Below the pieces are notes generated by a model. That model did not search any database and was not told the origin of the DNA. It worked only from the letters and a program-made list of their open reading frames with translations. Below, in pieces: positions 7,569 through 16,933 of a stretch of 64,000 nucleotides of DNA. Origin of the DNA: Amycolatopsis sp. WAC 01376 (lineage in GTDB: Bacteria > Actinomycetota > Actinomycetes > Mycobacteriales > Pseudonocardiaceae); NCBI RefSeq assembly GCF_003947415.1, contig NZ_QHKL01000015.1, positions 1-64,000 on the forward strand, given 5' to 3'. The number at the start of each line of letters is the position of its first letter. Position 1 is the stretch's first letter. Position numbers and translations under genes: made by a program.

Positions 7569-8493
7569 GCACCGGGTCCGGAACATGCAGCCAGGCGCGG
7601 ACCTCGGTCTCCTTCTCGTGCACGAGCACCTGCCGGTAGCTCATCGTGTCGAGCCCGGGGCCGCCCTGGTCCTGGACGTCCTCGTGGAACCGGTCCGAGA
7701 CGAGCACCACCACGGGCGACTCGTCCGGCGCCGCGGCGAGCGCGTCCCGCAGCACCCGCGAATCGAGCAGCCGGGCGAGCAGCACCTTCGGCCGCCCCGT
7801 CACGCCGTACTCGTCGAGCGCGATCTCGCCGGCGTGGATGGCCACCCGCACCCGGATCCGCAGGCCGGGCTCGGTGACCACGTTGTACCTGGCCAGTTCC
7901 GCGGTCAGCCGGGAAACCAGCGGGTACACCAGGCGGAACTTCGGGAAATGCGGCGGGACCACGACGATCATGCCGTCGCCGGTGTCGCGCTTCAGGCAGG
8001 CATCCCAGGCGATCCCGCTGGCCTCGAAGGCTTCGGCCAGCAGGCCGAAGAGCATCCGCCGGACTCGCACGAAGATCTCGCTGCTGCGCCCGACCTGGCC
8101 GAATCCGGCGATGTCGATCGAGAACAACCCGCAGTGCATGCCGGACTCGACCCACGCCGTCTGCGGCGGATAGAGGATCTTCTTCCGCAGCAGCGCCAGG
8201 TGGACGCAGGCCACGGTGACGAAGAGCATCGTGCCGAAGAGCCAGGCGAACGACAGCATCGCCTCCGACTCGCCCTCCATCGCCGCCCGTTCGAGCAGGA
8301 ACGTCATCCCGACGGCGACACCGCCATAGCCCAGCACGAACAGCCAGAGAACCGCGCGCCGCAACCGGATCGCGGCATGCGCGACCGGGATCAACGCGAG
8401 CATGCCGAACGACCCGACGACCACCACGAAATACCAAAGACTCACGACGCGTTGTGCGGTCGAGACGCGTGTGGGACCGACTCCGACGGTCAC
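7552..8493 (-). CDS. Membrane protein with class III cyclase-like domain
   Basis: 313 residues from a GTG at 8493 (GGGGGG upstream); the open frame extends further but the extra part does not look coding. About four membrane helices (residues ~16-105) precede a cytosolic nucleotidyl-cyclase-like domain: SIDIAGF (metal Asp 127), KRDTGDGMIVV (metal Asp 173), IRVRVAIHAGE and GRPKVLLARL. In active class III cyclases the last motif has Asn-x3-Arg; here Leu replaces Asn, so full catalytic activity is doubtful. It may be a cyclic-nucleotide sensor or a divergent enzyme. It overlaps the GH76 gene tail by 17 bp. Confidence 0.72.
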   Translation of the reverse strand: MTVGVGPTRVSTAQRVVSLWYFVVVVGSFGMLALIPVAHAAIRLRRAVLWLFVLGYGGVAVGMTFLLERAAMEGESEAMLSFAWLFGTMLFVTVACVHLALLRKKILYPPQTAWVESGMHCGLFSIDIAGFGQVGRSSEIFVRVRRMLFGLLAEAFEASGIAWDACLKRDTGDGMIVVVPPHFPKFRLVYPLVSRLTAELARYNVVTEPGLRIRVRVAIHAGEIALDEYGVTGRPKVLLARLLDSRVLRDALAAAPDESPVVVLVSDRFHEDVQDQGGPGLDTMSYRQVLVHEKETEVRAWLHVPDPVLKELL

Positions 8494-8723
8494 CCTGTTC
8501 CCCCCGTCACCCTGTGACACCGGGAACGATAACGCCTCATCCACGCCGCTAGGAAGCCGCTTTCCCCAGCCGTGACCCGGCCACCGGGACGGCGTGATCC
8601 GCCACACCGGGGGCTCGGGAGGACGAAGCTGTCGGAGGGGACGGATATCCTCCAGTACGGTGTCGCGTTGAACACCACCTCCACGAGCTAGTTCGCGAGC
8701 CATGACTCCAGGAGAAGTACCCA

Positions 8724-10775
8724 GTGACTGCTGAGACCCTGTACGGGGCCGACGACCTGACGCATCTCGAGGGTCTGGAAGCGGTCCGCAAGCGCCCCGG
8801 GATGTACATCGGCTCCACCGACAGCCGAGGCATCAACCACCTGTTCTCGGAGGTCGTGGACAACTCGACCGACGAAGGTGTGGCCGGTCACGCCACGAAG
8901 ATCGTGGTCACCCTGCACGCCGACGGCAGCGTCCAGGTCGACGACGACGGCCGCGGCATCCCCACCGGCACCCACGCCAAATCCGGTCTGTCCGGTGTCG
9001 AGCTGGTGCTGACGAGGCTGCACGCCGGCGGCAAGTTCGGCGGCTCGGGCTACAAGACCTCCGGTGGTCTGCACGGCGTCGGCGCTTCGGCGGTGAACGC
9101 GCTGTCGCACCGCTTCGACGTCACGGTGAAGCAGAACGGCAAGGTCCATCAGATGTCGTTCGCGCACGGCGTCCCCGGCGTGTTCGACGGGCCAGGCCCG
9201 AAGGCCAAGTTCACCCGCACGTCCGGGCTGAACGTCACCGGGAAGATGAAGCGCGGCGAGCGCTCGGGCACGTCGATCCGGTACTGGTACGACTCGCGCT
9301 ACTTCGAGACCGGCTCTTCGCTCGACGTCGAAGGTGTCCGCACGAAGATGCGCAACACCGCCTTCCTGGTCCCCGGCGTCACTTATGTACTGCGCACCGC
9401 CGTCGACGATTCGATCAGCGAAGAGACCTTCCACTTCCCCAACGGCCTCGCCGACATGGTCGACTTCCTCGCCCCGGCCAGCGAGAAACCCGTCTGCGGC
9501 ACGCTGATCATCAACGGCGAGGGCACGTACAAGGAGAACGCGGCCGACGCCAACGGTGTCATGCAGTCCAATGTGGTGCGTCACGCGGAGATCGAGGTCG
9601 CGCTGCGCTGGGGCACCGGCTACGAGCGCACGGTGGAGTGCTTCACCAACACCATCCGCAACGTGCACGGCGGCACGCACCGCCGCGGTTTCGACCGCGC
9701 GGTGCTGAAAGCCTTGCAGGACGCCATTTCCAAAACCCGCGGGCTGCTCAAGCCCAAGGAGGACATGCCGACCGTCGAGGACGTCCTCGAAGGGATGACG
9801 GCGGTCGTCCACGTCCGGCTGCCGGAGCCGCAGTTCACCTCGCAGACCAAGGACGAGCTGTCCACCGCCGGGATCACCCGCGTCATCCAGGGCGTCGTCG
9901 ACAAGCACATCCGGTCCTGGACCGAGGAGCGCAAGACCAAGTCCGAGGCGAAGGTCGTGCTGCAGAAGGTGGTCGACGCGGCACGCGTGCGGCTCACCCA
10001 GAAGCAGCAGAAGGACGCCGCCCGGCGCAAGACCGCGCTCGAAGGCGCGGCCATGCCGCCGAAACTGGTCGACTGCCGCACCACCGGTGTCGCCCGCAGC
10101 GAACTGTTCCTCGTCGAGGGTGACAGCGCGCTCGGTTCGGCGCGGATGGCGCGCGTGTCGGAGTACCAGGCGCTGCTTCCCTTGCGCGGCAAGATCCTCA
10201 ACGTCCAGAAGGCGTCGCTCGGCGACACCTTGAAGAACGCCGAGATCGCCTCGATCGTGCAGGTGCTCGGCGCGGGCAGCGGGCGCACGTTCGACCTGAC
10301 GACCATGCGCTACGGCCGGGTGATCCTGATGGCCGACGCGGACGTCGACGGTTCGCATATCCGCACACTGCTGATCACGCTGTTCGCCAAGTACATGCGG
10401 CCGGTGATCGAGGACGGCAGGCTCTACGCCGCGATGCCGCCGCTGCACAAACTGGTCACCAAGGGCCGTAACCCGGAAACCCATTTCACCTTCAGCCAGA
10501 AGGAGATGGAGACCAAGTTCGCGGAGCTGGAGCGGGCTGGCAAGCAGATCATCACGCCGGTGCCGCGGTTCAAGGGTCTCGGCGAGATGGACGCCGACGA
10601 ACTGTGGGACACCACGATGAACCCCGCCACCCGCTCGGTCCGCCGCATCACCCTCGACGACGTCGAAGCCGCGGAGAACGCGCTCGAACTGTTGATGGGC
10701 GAGAAGGTCGAACCGCGCCGCAACTGGCTGGTCGAATCCTCCGACCGGGTCGACCGCGAAGCCATCGACGCCTGA
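8724..10775 (+). CDS. parE: DNA topoisomerase IV subunit B (ParE)
   Basis: 683 residues, ATPase subunit of a type IIA topoisomerase that unlinks replicated chromosomes. The GHKL ATPase region shows EVVDNSTDEGVAGH (Glu43, Asn47), DGRGIP and GGLHGVGASAVNALS. The TOPRIM domain has FLVEGDSALGSARMARV (~residue 460) and LMADADVDGSHIRTLL (~537). The 683-residue length, EGDSALGSA rather than EGDSAGGSA, and pairing with a ParC-like subunit favour ParE over the dnaA-linked GyrB. The GTG start follows AGGAGAAG. It lies 29 bp from parC. Confidence 0.88.
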   Translation: MTAETLYGADDLTHLEGLEAVRKRPGMYIGSTDSRGINHLFSEVVDNSTDEGVAGHATKIVVTLHADGSVQVDDDGRGIPTGTHAKSGLSGVELVLTRLHAGGKFGGSGYKTSGGLHGVGASAVNALSHRFDVTVKQNGKVHQMSFAHGVPGVFDGPGPKAKFTRTSGLNVTGKMKRGERSGTSIRYWYDSRYFETGSSLDVEGVRTKMRNTAFLVPGVTYVLRTAVDDSISEETFHFPNGLADMVDFLAPASEKPVCGTLIINGEGTYKENAADANGVMQSNVVRHAEIEVALRWGTGYERTVECFTNTIRNVHGGTHRRGFDRAVLKALQDAISKTRGLLKPKEDMPTVEDVLEGMTAVVHVRLPEPQFTSQTKDELSTAGITRVIQGVVDKHIRSWTEERKTKSEAKVVLQKVVDAARVRLTQKQQKDAARRKTALEGAAMPPKLVDCRTTGVARSELFLVEGDSALGSARMARVSEYQALLPLRGKILNVQKASLGDTLKNAEIASIVQVLGAGSGRTFDLTTMRYGRVILMADADVDGSHIRTLLITLFAKYMRPVIEDGRLYAAMPPLHKLVTKGRNPETHFTFSQKEMETKFAELERAGKQIITPVPRFKGLGEMDADELWDTTMNPATRSVRRITLDDVEAAENALELLMGEKVEPRRNWLVESSDRVDREAIDA

Positions 10776-10804
10776 TTTCGCTGCTATTCAAGGAGCTTTG
10801 AGCA

Positions 10805-13291
10805 ATGGCACGCCGTAAGGGCACCACCACCAAGGTCGACCCCTCCGCGTTCGACAAGCCCGGCGCGAACGTCTTCGACAACTCGCTGAAGACGGAGATC
10901 GAGGATTCGTACCTGGAGTACGCCTACTCGGTCATCCACTCCCGGGCGCTCCCGGACGCGCGGGACGGGCTGAAGCCGGTGCACCGCCGGATCATGTACT
11001 CGATGAACGAAAACGGCTACCGGCCGACGCACGCGTACGTGAAGTCGTCCCGCGTGGTCGGCGACGTGATGGGCAAGTACCACCCGCACGGCGACACGGC
11101 GATCTACGACGCCATGGTCCGGCTCGCGCAGGACTTCTCGCTCAACGTCCCGCTGGTCGACGGGCACGGTAACTTCGGCTCGCCCGACGACGGCCCGGCC
11201 GCCTCCCGATACACCGAGGCGCGGCTGTCCCCCGAAGCGATGCTGCTGGTCGGCGAACTCGGCGAGGACACCGTCGACTTCCGGCCCACCTACGACGGTT
11301 CGCTCGAAGAGCCGACGGTGCTGCCCGCGGCGTTCCCGAACCTGCTGGTCAACGGCACTTCCGGGATCGCGGTCGGGATGGCGACCAATATGATCCCGCA
11401 CAACCTGACCGAGGTCATCGGCGCGGCGCGGTGGCTGATCAACCACCCGAACGCCACCCTCGACAAGCTGATGGAGTTCGTCCCGGGCCCCGACCTGCCG
11501 ACCGGCGGTTCGCTGCTGGGCCTCGACGAGGTGCGCCGCGCGTACGAAACCGGCCGTGGCGTCGTGCGCATGCGCGCCAGCGCCGAAACCGGTCCGCTCG
11601 AGGGCAGCCGCGGCCGCCAGGCGATCACGGTCACCGAACTGCCGTACGGCGTCGGCCCGGAGAAGGTGATCGAGAAGATCACCGACGAGGTCAACAAGTC
11701 CAAGCGGCTCACCGGGATCGCCGACGTCAAGGACCTCACCGACCGCGAGAACGGCACGCGGCTGGTCATCGAATGCAAGGTCGGCGTGAACCCGCAGGCA
11801 CTGCTCGCGGATCTGTACCGGCTCACGCCGCTGGAGCAGTCCTTCGGTATCAACAACCTGGTGCTGGTGGACGGGCAGCCGCGGACGCTGGGGCTCAAGG
11901 CGCTGCTGGAGGTCTTCCTCAGCCACCGCTACGAGGTCGTCACCCGCCGCACGCGCTACCGGCGCCGCAAGCGTGAAGAGCGGCTGCACCTGGTCGACGG
12001 TCTGCTGATCGCCCTGCTCAACATCGACAAGGTGATCAAGCTGATCCGCGAGAGCGACAACGCCGCGGCCGCGAAGGACGGCCTGATGAAGCGGTTCAAG
12101 CTCTCGGAGATCCAGGCGACCTACATCCTGGACACCCCGCTGCGACGGCTCACGAAGTACGACCGGATCGAACTCGAGGCGGAGCAGGACAAGCTGCGCG
12201 AGGAGATCGCCGAACTGTCGAAGATCCTCGACGACGAGTCGGTGCTGAAGAAGGTCGTCTCGGCCGAGCTGGCCAAGGTCGCCAAGGACTCCCCCACCGA
12301 ACGCCGCACCGCGCTGATCGACGGTGACCTCAAGGAGGTCCTCGCCGCGTCGAAGCCGTCCGGTCCGCTGGAGGTCGCCGACGATCCGTGCCAGGTGATC
12401 CTTTCGGCCACCGGGCTGGTCGCGCGGACGGCGGCGGAATCGGAGGAAGCGTCGGAAGTGCGTCGCCGCAACGGTCGCGTCAAACACGACTCGGTGTCCG
12501 CGGTGGTCCATTCGACCGCACGCGGCCAGGTGCTGCTGGTGACCAACCGCGGCCGCGCGTTCAAGACCGACGTGCTGCCGCTGCCGGTGCTGCCCGAGCA
12601 GGCGGGCACCGTCTCGCTGCGCGGTGGGATGGCCGCGAAGGAACTGGTACCGCTGGAGAAGGGCGAGCGTGTCATCGGCCTGGCTCCGCTCGGCGATCAG
12701 GCGGCCGGCTCCCCCGGTCTCGCGCTCGGCACGAAACACGGTGTCGTGAAGGTGTGCGCGCCGGAATGGCCCGTCCGCTCGGACGAGTTCGACGTGATCA
12801 GCCTGAAGGACGGCGACGAGATCGTCGGCGCCACCTGGCTCACCGACGGCGACGAGACGCTGGCGTTCCTGTCGTCCGAAGCGTCCCTGCTGCGCTACCC
12901 GGCTTCGCTCGTGCGGCCGCAGGGCCTCAAGGGCGGCGGCATGGCCGGGATCACCGTGCGCGGTGAAGCGGAAGTGGTCTTCTTCGGCGCGATCCGCACC
13001 GACGACGCCGAACACGGCGAGCCGATGGTCGTCACCGCGACCGGCGCGAGCGTGAAGGTGACCCCGTTCAGCGAGTACCCGGCCAAGGGCCGGGCGACCG
13101 CCGGTGTCCGGGCCCAACGGTTCCTCAAGGGCGAAACGCGGCTCGTCGTGGGCTGGATCGGCCCGCGCCCGGCCGGCGCGTCGCGCACCGGTGACCCGGT
13201 GGAACTCCCGGAGGCCGACGTCCGGCGCGATGGCTCCGGCCACGCGCACCCGGGCCCCGAGGTCGTGGGCCACCTGATCGAACGCAGCTGA
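10805..13291 (+). CDS. parC: DNA topoisomerase IV subunit A (ParC)
   Basis: 828 residues, DNA-cleaving subunit partnering Par[21 protein letters not shown] and [17 protein letters not shown] form the breakage-reunion core. Tyr136 in [10 protein letters not shown] is the expected catalytic tyrosine. In the quinolone-determining stretch Thr98 stands where E. coli GyrA has Ser83, and Asp102 matches Asp87. The C-terminal ~320 residues show the repeated beta-pinwheel pattern ([21 protein letters not shown]). It is the second gene of the parE-parC operon. GyrA remains an alternative name, but context supports topoisomerase IV. Confidence 0.86.
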   Translation: MARRKGTTTKVDPSAFDKPGANVFDNSLKTEIEDSYLEYAYSVIHSRALPDARDGLKPVHRRIMYSMNENGYRPTHAYVKSSRVVGDVMGKYHPHGDTAIYDAMVRLAQDFSLNVPLVDGHGNFGSPDDGPAASRYTEARLSPEAMLLVGELGEDTVDFRPTYDGSLEEPTVLPAAFPNLLVNGTSGIAVGMATNMIPHNLTEVIGAARWLINHPNATLDKLMEFVPGPDLPTGGSLLGLDEVRRAYETGRGVVRMRASAETGPLEGSRGRQAITVTELPYGVGPEKVIEKITDEVNKSKRLTGIADVKDLTDRENGTRLVIECKVGVNPQALLADLYRLTPLEQSFGINNLVLVDGQPRTLGLKALLEVFLSHRYEVVTRRTRYRRRKREERLHLVDGLLIALLNIDKVIKLIRESDNAAAAKDGLMKRFKLSEIQATYILDTPLRRLTKYDRIELEAEQDKLREEIAELSKILDDESVLKKVVSAELAKVAKDSPTERRTALIDGDLKEVLAASKPSGPLEVADDPCQVILSATGLVARTAAESEEASEVRRRNGRVKHDSVSAVVHSTARGQVLLVTNRGRAFKTDVLPLPVLPEQAGTVSLRGGMAAKELVPLEKGERVIGLAPLGDQAAGSPGLALGTKHGVVKVCAPEWPVRSDEFDVISLKDGDEIVGATWLTDGDETLAFLSSEASLLRYPASLVRPQGLKGGGMAGITVRGEAEVVFFGAIRTDDAEHGEPMVVTATGASVKVTPFSEYPAKGRATAGVRAQRFLKGETRLVVGWIGPRPAGASRTGDPVELPEADVRRDGSGHAHPGPEVVGHLIERS

Positions 13292-13312
13292 CCCCGCACT
13301 CACGTGACGGAA

Positions 13313-13434
13313 GCCGTAACTCGCGTGATTGGAGCCGTAACTCGCCCGCGACGCGAGTTACGCGCTCAATCACGCGAGTTACGGCTCCAGACACCCGAGT
13401 TACGGCTCCAGACACGCGAGTTACGGCTCCAGAC
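13313..13434. repeat. 21-bp tandem array with inverted left-hand copies
   Basis: Three head-to-tail 21-bp units (13372-13392, 13393-13413, 13414-13434) share CGAGTTACGGCTCCAGAC with one substitution in the second. To the left, GCCGTAACTCGCG (13313-13325) and GGAGCCGTAACTCGC (13331-13345) are opposite-strand copies, so the whole array can fold into a branched hairpin between convergent parC and the acyl-CoA dehydrogenase gene. Confidence 0.85.
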
Positions 13435-13481
13435 ACGCGTGATCCGGATCCGGGCACGCGAGAGCTCGGGCCCGAAGTGGT

Positions 13482-13527
13482 AGCAAAGGTCCCCTGCTCT
13501 CTCGGGTGATAGCAAAGGTCCCTTGCT
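13482..13527. repeat. Tandem pair of the 17-bp palindromic repeat
   Basis: Two same-direction copies: AGCAAAGGTCCCCTGCT (13482-13498, one change) and AGCAAAGGTCCCTTGCT (13511-13527), 29 bp apart. They end 3 bp before the stop codon of the acyl-CoA dehydrogenase gene. Same dispersed family as at 1073. Confidence 0.8.
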
Positions 13528-13530
13528 CCC

Positions 13531-14763
13531 TCAGCGGCCCAGCAGACCCTTCGCGATGTGCGTCACCTGGATCTCGTTGCTTCCCGCGTAGATCATCAGC
13601 GACTTCGCGTCCCGCGCCAGCTGCTCCACCCGGTACTCCGCCATGTACCCGTTGCCGCCGAACAGCTGCACGGCCTCCATCGCGACCTCGGTGGCCGCCT
13701 CCGACGAGTACAGCTTCATCGCCGAAGCCTCGGCGAGCGTCGGCATCTTGCCCGCGCGCAGCGTCTCGATCAGCTGGAACACCATGTTCTGCACGTTGAT
13801 CCGCGCGACCTCCATCTTCGCCAGCTTGAGCTGGATCAGCTGGAAGCGCCCGATCTCCTGGCCCCACAGCTTCCGGTTCTTCGCGTAGTCCACGCAGAGC
13901 CGGTGGCATTCGTTGATGATCCCGAGCGCCAGCGCCGCGACCCCGATCCGCTCGACGGCGAACCCGGACTTCACCTCGGCCTTGCTGTCGCCATCACGGC
14001 CGGTCTCGGATTCGCCGAGCAGCCTGTCCCGCCCGAGCCGGACGTCGCTGAAGAACAGCTCGCCGGTCGGCGACGACATCATGCCCATCTTCTTGAACGG
14101 CTTGCCCTGCGTGAGCCCGGGCATGCCCTTGTCCAGCACGAACGTCAGCACCTTGCGATCGCGGACGGCGGCACCGTTGCCGTCGTCGAGCTTCGCGTAC
14201 ACGATGATCGTGTCGGCGTACGGGCCGTTGGTGATGAACGTCTTCTGTCCATTGAGGACATATTCGTCGCCGTCGCGCCGCACGGACGTCTTCATCCCGC
14301 CGAAAGCGTCCGAACCGGAGTCGGGTTCGGTGATCGCCCAAGCGCCGACCTTCTCGAACGTCACCAGCGCGGGCAGCCAGCGTTCCTTCTGCGCCTGCGT
14401 GCCCTTGGTCAGGATCGTCTGCGCGGTCAGCCCGATGCTCACGCCGAGCGAAGCGACGATGCCGAGGCTGACCCCGGCCAGTTCGCTCACCGCGATGAGC
14501 GCCATCGCCTCCTGCCCGCCGAACGCGAGACCACCACCACCGCCACCGCCACCGCCACCGGAGCCACGGTCCTTGGACAGCAGCTTCGACACCGATTCCC
14601 GCGCGAGCACGTCGATGCCGAAGGACGCGAACATCTTGCGGATGATGTCGTACGGCGGCAGCGTCCCGCTTTCCAGCGCGTCGAGCTGCGGCCGGATCTC
14701 CTTGTCGATGAACTCCCGGATGGTGTCCCTGATCAGCAGCTCGGTTTCGGACCACTCGATCAT
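13531..14763 (-). CDS. Acyl-CoA dehydrogenase with a poly-glycine loop
   Basis: 410 residues starting at MIEWSETELLIRD (ATG 14763). Acyl-CoA dehydrogenase family: WAITEPDSGSDAFGG and the FAD-contacting LNGQKTFITNG, then LFGGNGYMAEYRVEQLARDAKSLMIYAGSNEIQ, with Glu in the C-terminal catalytic position. It oxidises an acyl-CoA to the enoyl-CoA. Ten glycines in a row (residues 69-78) interrupt the N-terminal helical domain and are coded by a GGY microsatellite at 14531-14560. Last gene of a five-gene operon; an ATGA overlap joins it to the SDR gene. Confidence 0.9.
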   Translation of the reverse strand: MIEWSETELLIRDTIREFIDKEIRPQLDALESGTLPPYDIIRKMFASFGIDVLARESVSKLLSKDRGSGGGGGGGGGGLAFGGQEAMALIAVSELAGVSLGIVASLGVSIGLTAQTILTKGTQAQKERWLPALVTFEKVGAWAITEPDSGSDAFGGMKTSVRRDGDEYVLNGQKTFITNGPYADTIIVYAKLDDGNGAAVRDRKVLTFVLDKGMPGLTQGKPFKKMGMMSSPTGELFFSDVRLGRDRLLGESETGRDGDSKAEVKSGFAVERIGVAALALGIINECHRLCVDYAKNRKLWGQEIGRFQLIQLKLAKMEVARINVQNMVFQLIETLRAGKMPTLAEASAMKLYSSEAATEVAMEAVQLFGGNGYMAEYRVEQLARDAKSLMIYAGSNEIQVTHIAKGLLGR

Positions 14764-15629
14764 GGCAGCCTCGCGGCGATGTCGTCGATCTCCCAGGCGG
14801 TTTCGGTTTCGATCACCTTGACGTCGTGCCAGCCCGCGAGTTCGGAGATCGCGCCGCCCTGCACCGCGAACACCTTGCCGGTGAGCGGGCACTTCTCGGT
14901 CGCGAGGTAGGCCACCAGCGGCGAGATGTTGGCGGGCGAGAACGCGTCGAACTCCCCTTCTTCCACTTCCTGCGCGAAGATCGCGCCCATGCCCGGCGTC
15001 GCCAGGGTGAGCCGCGTGCGCGCGATCGGCGCGATCGCGTTGACCCGCACGCCGTAGCGTTCCAGTTCCTCGGCGGCGACCAACGTCAGCGCGGCGATGC
15101 CCGCTTTCGCCGCGCCGTAGTTCGCTTGCCCCGCGTTCGGCAACGTGACCCCGGACGCCGACGCGGTGTTGATCACCGAGCCCGCCACACGCTCGCCGGC
15201 CTTGCTCGCCGACTTCCAGTACGCGGCCGCGTGCCGCAGCACCGCCGCGTGCCCCTTCAGATGCACGGCGATCACGGAATCCCACTGGGACTCCTCCAGT
15301 CCGGCGATGAACGCGTCGCGCAGGATGCCCGCGTTGTTCACGACGACGTCCAGCCTGCCGAACTCGCCCACCGCTTGCGCGACCAGTTCCTCGGCGCCCG
15401 CCCAGTCGGCGACGTTGGCCGTGTTCGCCACGGCTTTGCCGCCCGCCGCGCGGATCTCGTCGACGACCTCCTGTGCCGGGCCGGTGTCGGCCCCGCTGCC
15501 GTCGTTCGCCCCGCCGAGGTCGTTGACCACGACGCTCGCGCCCTCCCGTGCGAACAGCAACGCGTGCTCGCGGCCGATCCCCCGGCCGGCACCGGTGATG
15601 ACGGCGACCCGCCCGTCGAGTGCTCCCAT
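14760..15629 (-). CDS. SDR-family oxidoreductase
   Basis: 289 residues. Classic short-chain dehydrogenase: VITGAGRGIGREHALLFAREG (NAD(P) site), NNAGILRD, the catalytic Ser in SVINTASASG and YGAAKAG with Tyr/Lys. VVVNDLGGANDGSGAD indicates NAD preference of the type seen in multifunctional beta-oxidation dehydrogenases. The likely role is 3-hydroxyacyl-CoA oxidation in the same pathway as the flanking MaoC hydratase and acyl-CoA dehydrogenase. Confidence 0.9.
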   Translation of the reverse strand: MGALDGRVAVITGAGRGIGREHALLFAREGASVVVNDLGGANDGSGADTGPAQEVVDEIRAAGGKAVANTANVADWAGAEELVAQAVGEFGRLDVVVNNAGILRDAFIAGLEESQWDSVIAVHLKGHAAVLRHAAAYWKSASKAGERVAGSVINTASASGVTLPNAGQANYGAAKAGIAALTLVAAEELERYGVRVNAIAPIARTRLTLATPGMGAIFAQEVEEGEFDAFSPANISPLVAYLATEKCPLTGKVFAVQGGAISELAGWHDVKVIETETAWEIDDIAARLP

Positions 15630-15639
15630 GGCTTTGCTC

Positions 15640-16485
15640 CTACTCCGCGAATTCCGCGAGACCGTCTTTGATCACGACGGTTTCGCCGACGGTGGTCTCG
15701 AACGCGTAGCTTCCGCCACCCGCGCTCCAGATGGACGTGGTCAGGTCTTGCCCGGGAAGCACCGGTTTGGCGAACCGCACGGCGAACCGCTTCAGTCTGT
15801 CCACATCGGACCCGGCGACCTCGGTCAGCAACGCCCACGAGGTGAACGCCATGGTGCACAGGCCGTGCGCGATGATCCCCGGCAGTCCCGAATCCTTCGC
15901 GACCTCTTCGTCGAGATGGATGGGCATGGGGTCGCCGGCGGCGGGCGCGTACCGGTACGTCTGGTCGTCGTCGACGTGCTGGTTCACCTTCGCCACCGGC
16001 GCCTGCGAACGTAGATCTTCGTCGAACTTGTGCTCCGGCCCGAGCTCGCCCCGCGTCTCGCCGGTGTCGAAACCGCGCACGAACAAGGTCACGTACTGCT
16101 CGTTGACCAGGTCGCCGTCTTCAGTGCGGCATTCGAGGTGGATGGTGCCGCGCGTGCCGTTCGACAAGCCTTCGTAGCCCGTCATCCGCGCCCGCGAAAC
16201 GAGCTTGTCGCCGGGGCGGATCGGCCGGTGGAACCGGAATTCCTGTTCCCCGTGCACGATCCGGCCGAACAGCCCGACCGGGACGACCTCCAGCGCGGGT
16301 TCCATCAGCGACTCGAACACCGGCACGATCGCGAACACGGGGCTCGCGACGTCTCCGGCGAGATGCGCCGGGATCGGGTCGTTGGTGGCCTTCGCGTACT
16401 CGATCAGCCGCTCGCGGGTCACCTCGAACCGGGACTCCTCGGTCCACTTGCCGAGGCCGTCGGGGTCGAACCGCTCCTCGGTCAC
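15640..16485 (-). CDS. MaoC-family enoyl-CoA hydratase
   Basis: 281 residues containing two hot-dog halves. The C-terminal half has YRYAPAAGDPMPIHLDEEVA and GIIAHGLCTMAF, the hydratase-2 motif whose Asp and His activate water. It hydrates trans-2-enoyl-CoA to the (R)-3-hydroxyacyl-CoA. The GTG start at 16485 overlaps the SRPBCC stop (GTGA), and the SDR gene starts 10 bp after its stop, so the set is translationally linked. Confidence 0.9.
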   Translation of the reverse strand: MTEERFDPDGLGKWTEESRFEVTRERLIEYAKATNDPIPAHLAGDVASPVFAIVPVFESLMEPALEVVPVGLFGRIVHGEQEFRFHRPIRPGDKLVSRARMTGYEGLSNGTRGTIHLECRTEDGDLVNEQYVTLFVRGFDTGETRGELGPEHKFDEDLRSQAPVAKVNQHVDDDQTYRYAPAAGDPMPIHLDEEVAKDSGLPGIIAHGLCTMAFTSWALLTEVAGSDVDRLKRFAVRFAKPVLPGQDLTTSIWSAGGGSYAFETTVGETVVIKDGLAEFAE

Positions 16486-16913
16486 GCGACCAGCGCCTTG
16501 AAATTCTCGAGGGAGGCGTCGAGGTTCTTCTTGCCGTCCTTCTCGACGGCCTTGCCGAGCGCGCCGACGATCATCTGGCCGGCGAACTCCGCGTTGATGC
16601 TGGCGAGCGATCCGTCGCCGGACGCCTCCACGGTCAGCTCGAACTTGACCTTCACCCCGGCCATCCCGGTTCCGGAGATCGCCAGCTTCGACGGCGCCTC
16701 GAACTCGTCGACCGTCCAGGTGATCGTGTTCGGCATCCCGAGCATCGTGACGACCTCGGAAGCCTGCGCCCCCTTGGAGAATTCGGCCGGAACGTCACCC
16801 TTCCACTTGGTGTGGATGGTCAGCCACTTCTCGAAGTTGTTGGGGTTGGAGAACTCCGCCCACACCTTGTCGGGAGCGGCGGGGAGTTCGACGGAGGCAC
16901 TGATCTTGCCCAT
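16482..16913 (-). CDS. SRPBCC-family protein (Rv0910-like)
   Basis: 143 residues with the START-like lipid-binding fold pattern: MGKISASVELPAAPDKVWAE, FEKWLTIHTKWKG and a C-terminal amphipathic helix. It resembles the Rv0910 group, annotated in places as a toxin without a clear mechanism. Here no antitoxin-like partner is adjacent; placement inside a lipid-catabolic operon suggests ligand binding or delivery instead. Confidence 0.8.
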   Translation of the reverse strand: MGKISASVELPAAPDKVWAEFSNPNNFEKWLTIHTKWKGDVPAEFSKGAQASEVVTMLGMPNTITWTVDEFEAPSKLAISGTGMAGVKVKFELTVEASGDGSLASINAEFAGQMIVGALGKAVEKDGKKNLDASLENFKALVA

Positions 16914-16933
16914 GGTTCGTCCTTTCGGTGGGA

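Noticed and set aside
8688-10484. 598-codon minus-strand frame opposite parE
   Set aside because: Antisense shadow; parE motifs are complete on the plus strand.
10784-13303. 839-codon minus-strand open frame opposite parC
   Set aside because: Antisense shadow caused by GC-rich third positions; composition (Arg/His/Asp-rich) has no family likeness, and parC is certain.
16482-16913. SRPBCC gene as part of a toxin-antitoxin pair
   Set aside because: No small antitoxin gene beside it; both neighbours are lipid-metabolism enzymes in overlap with it.
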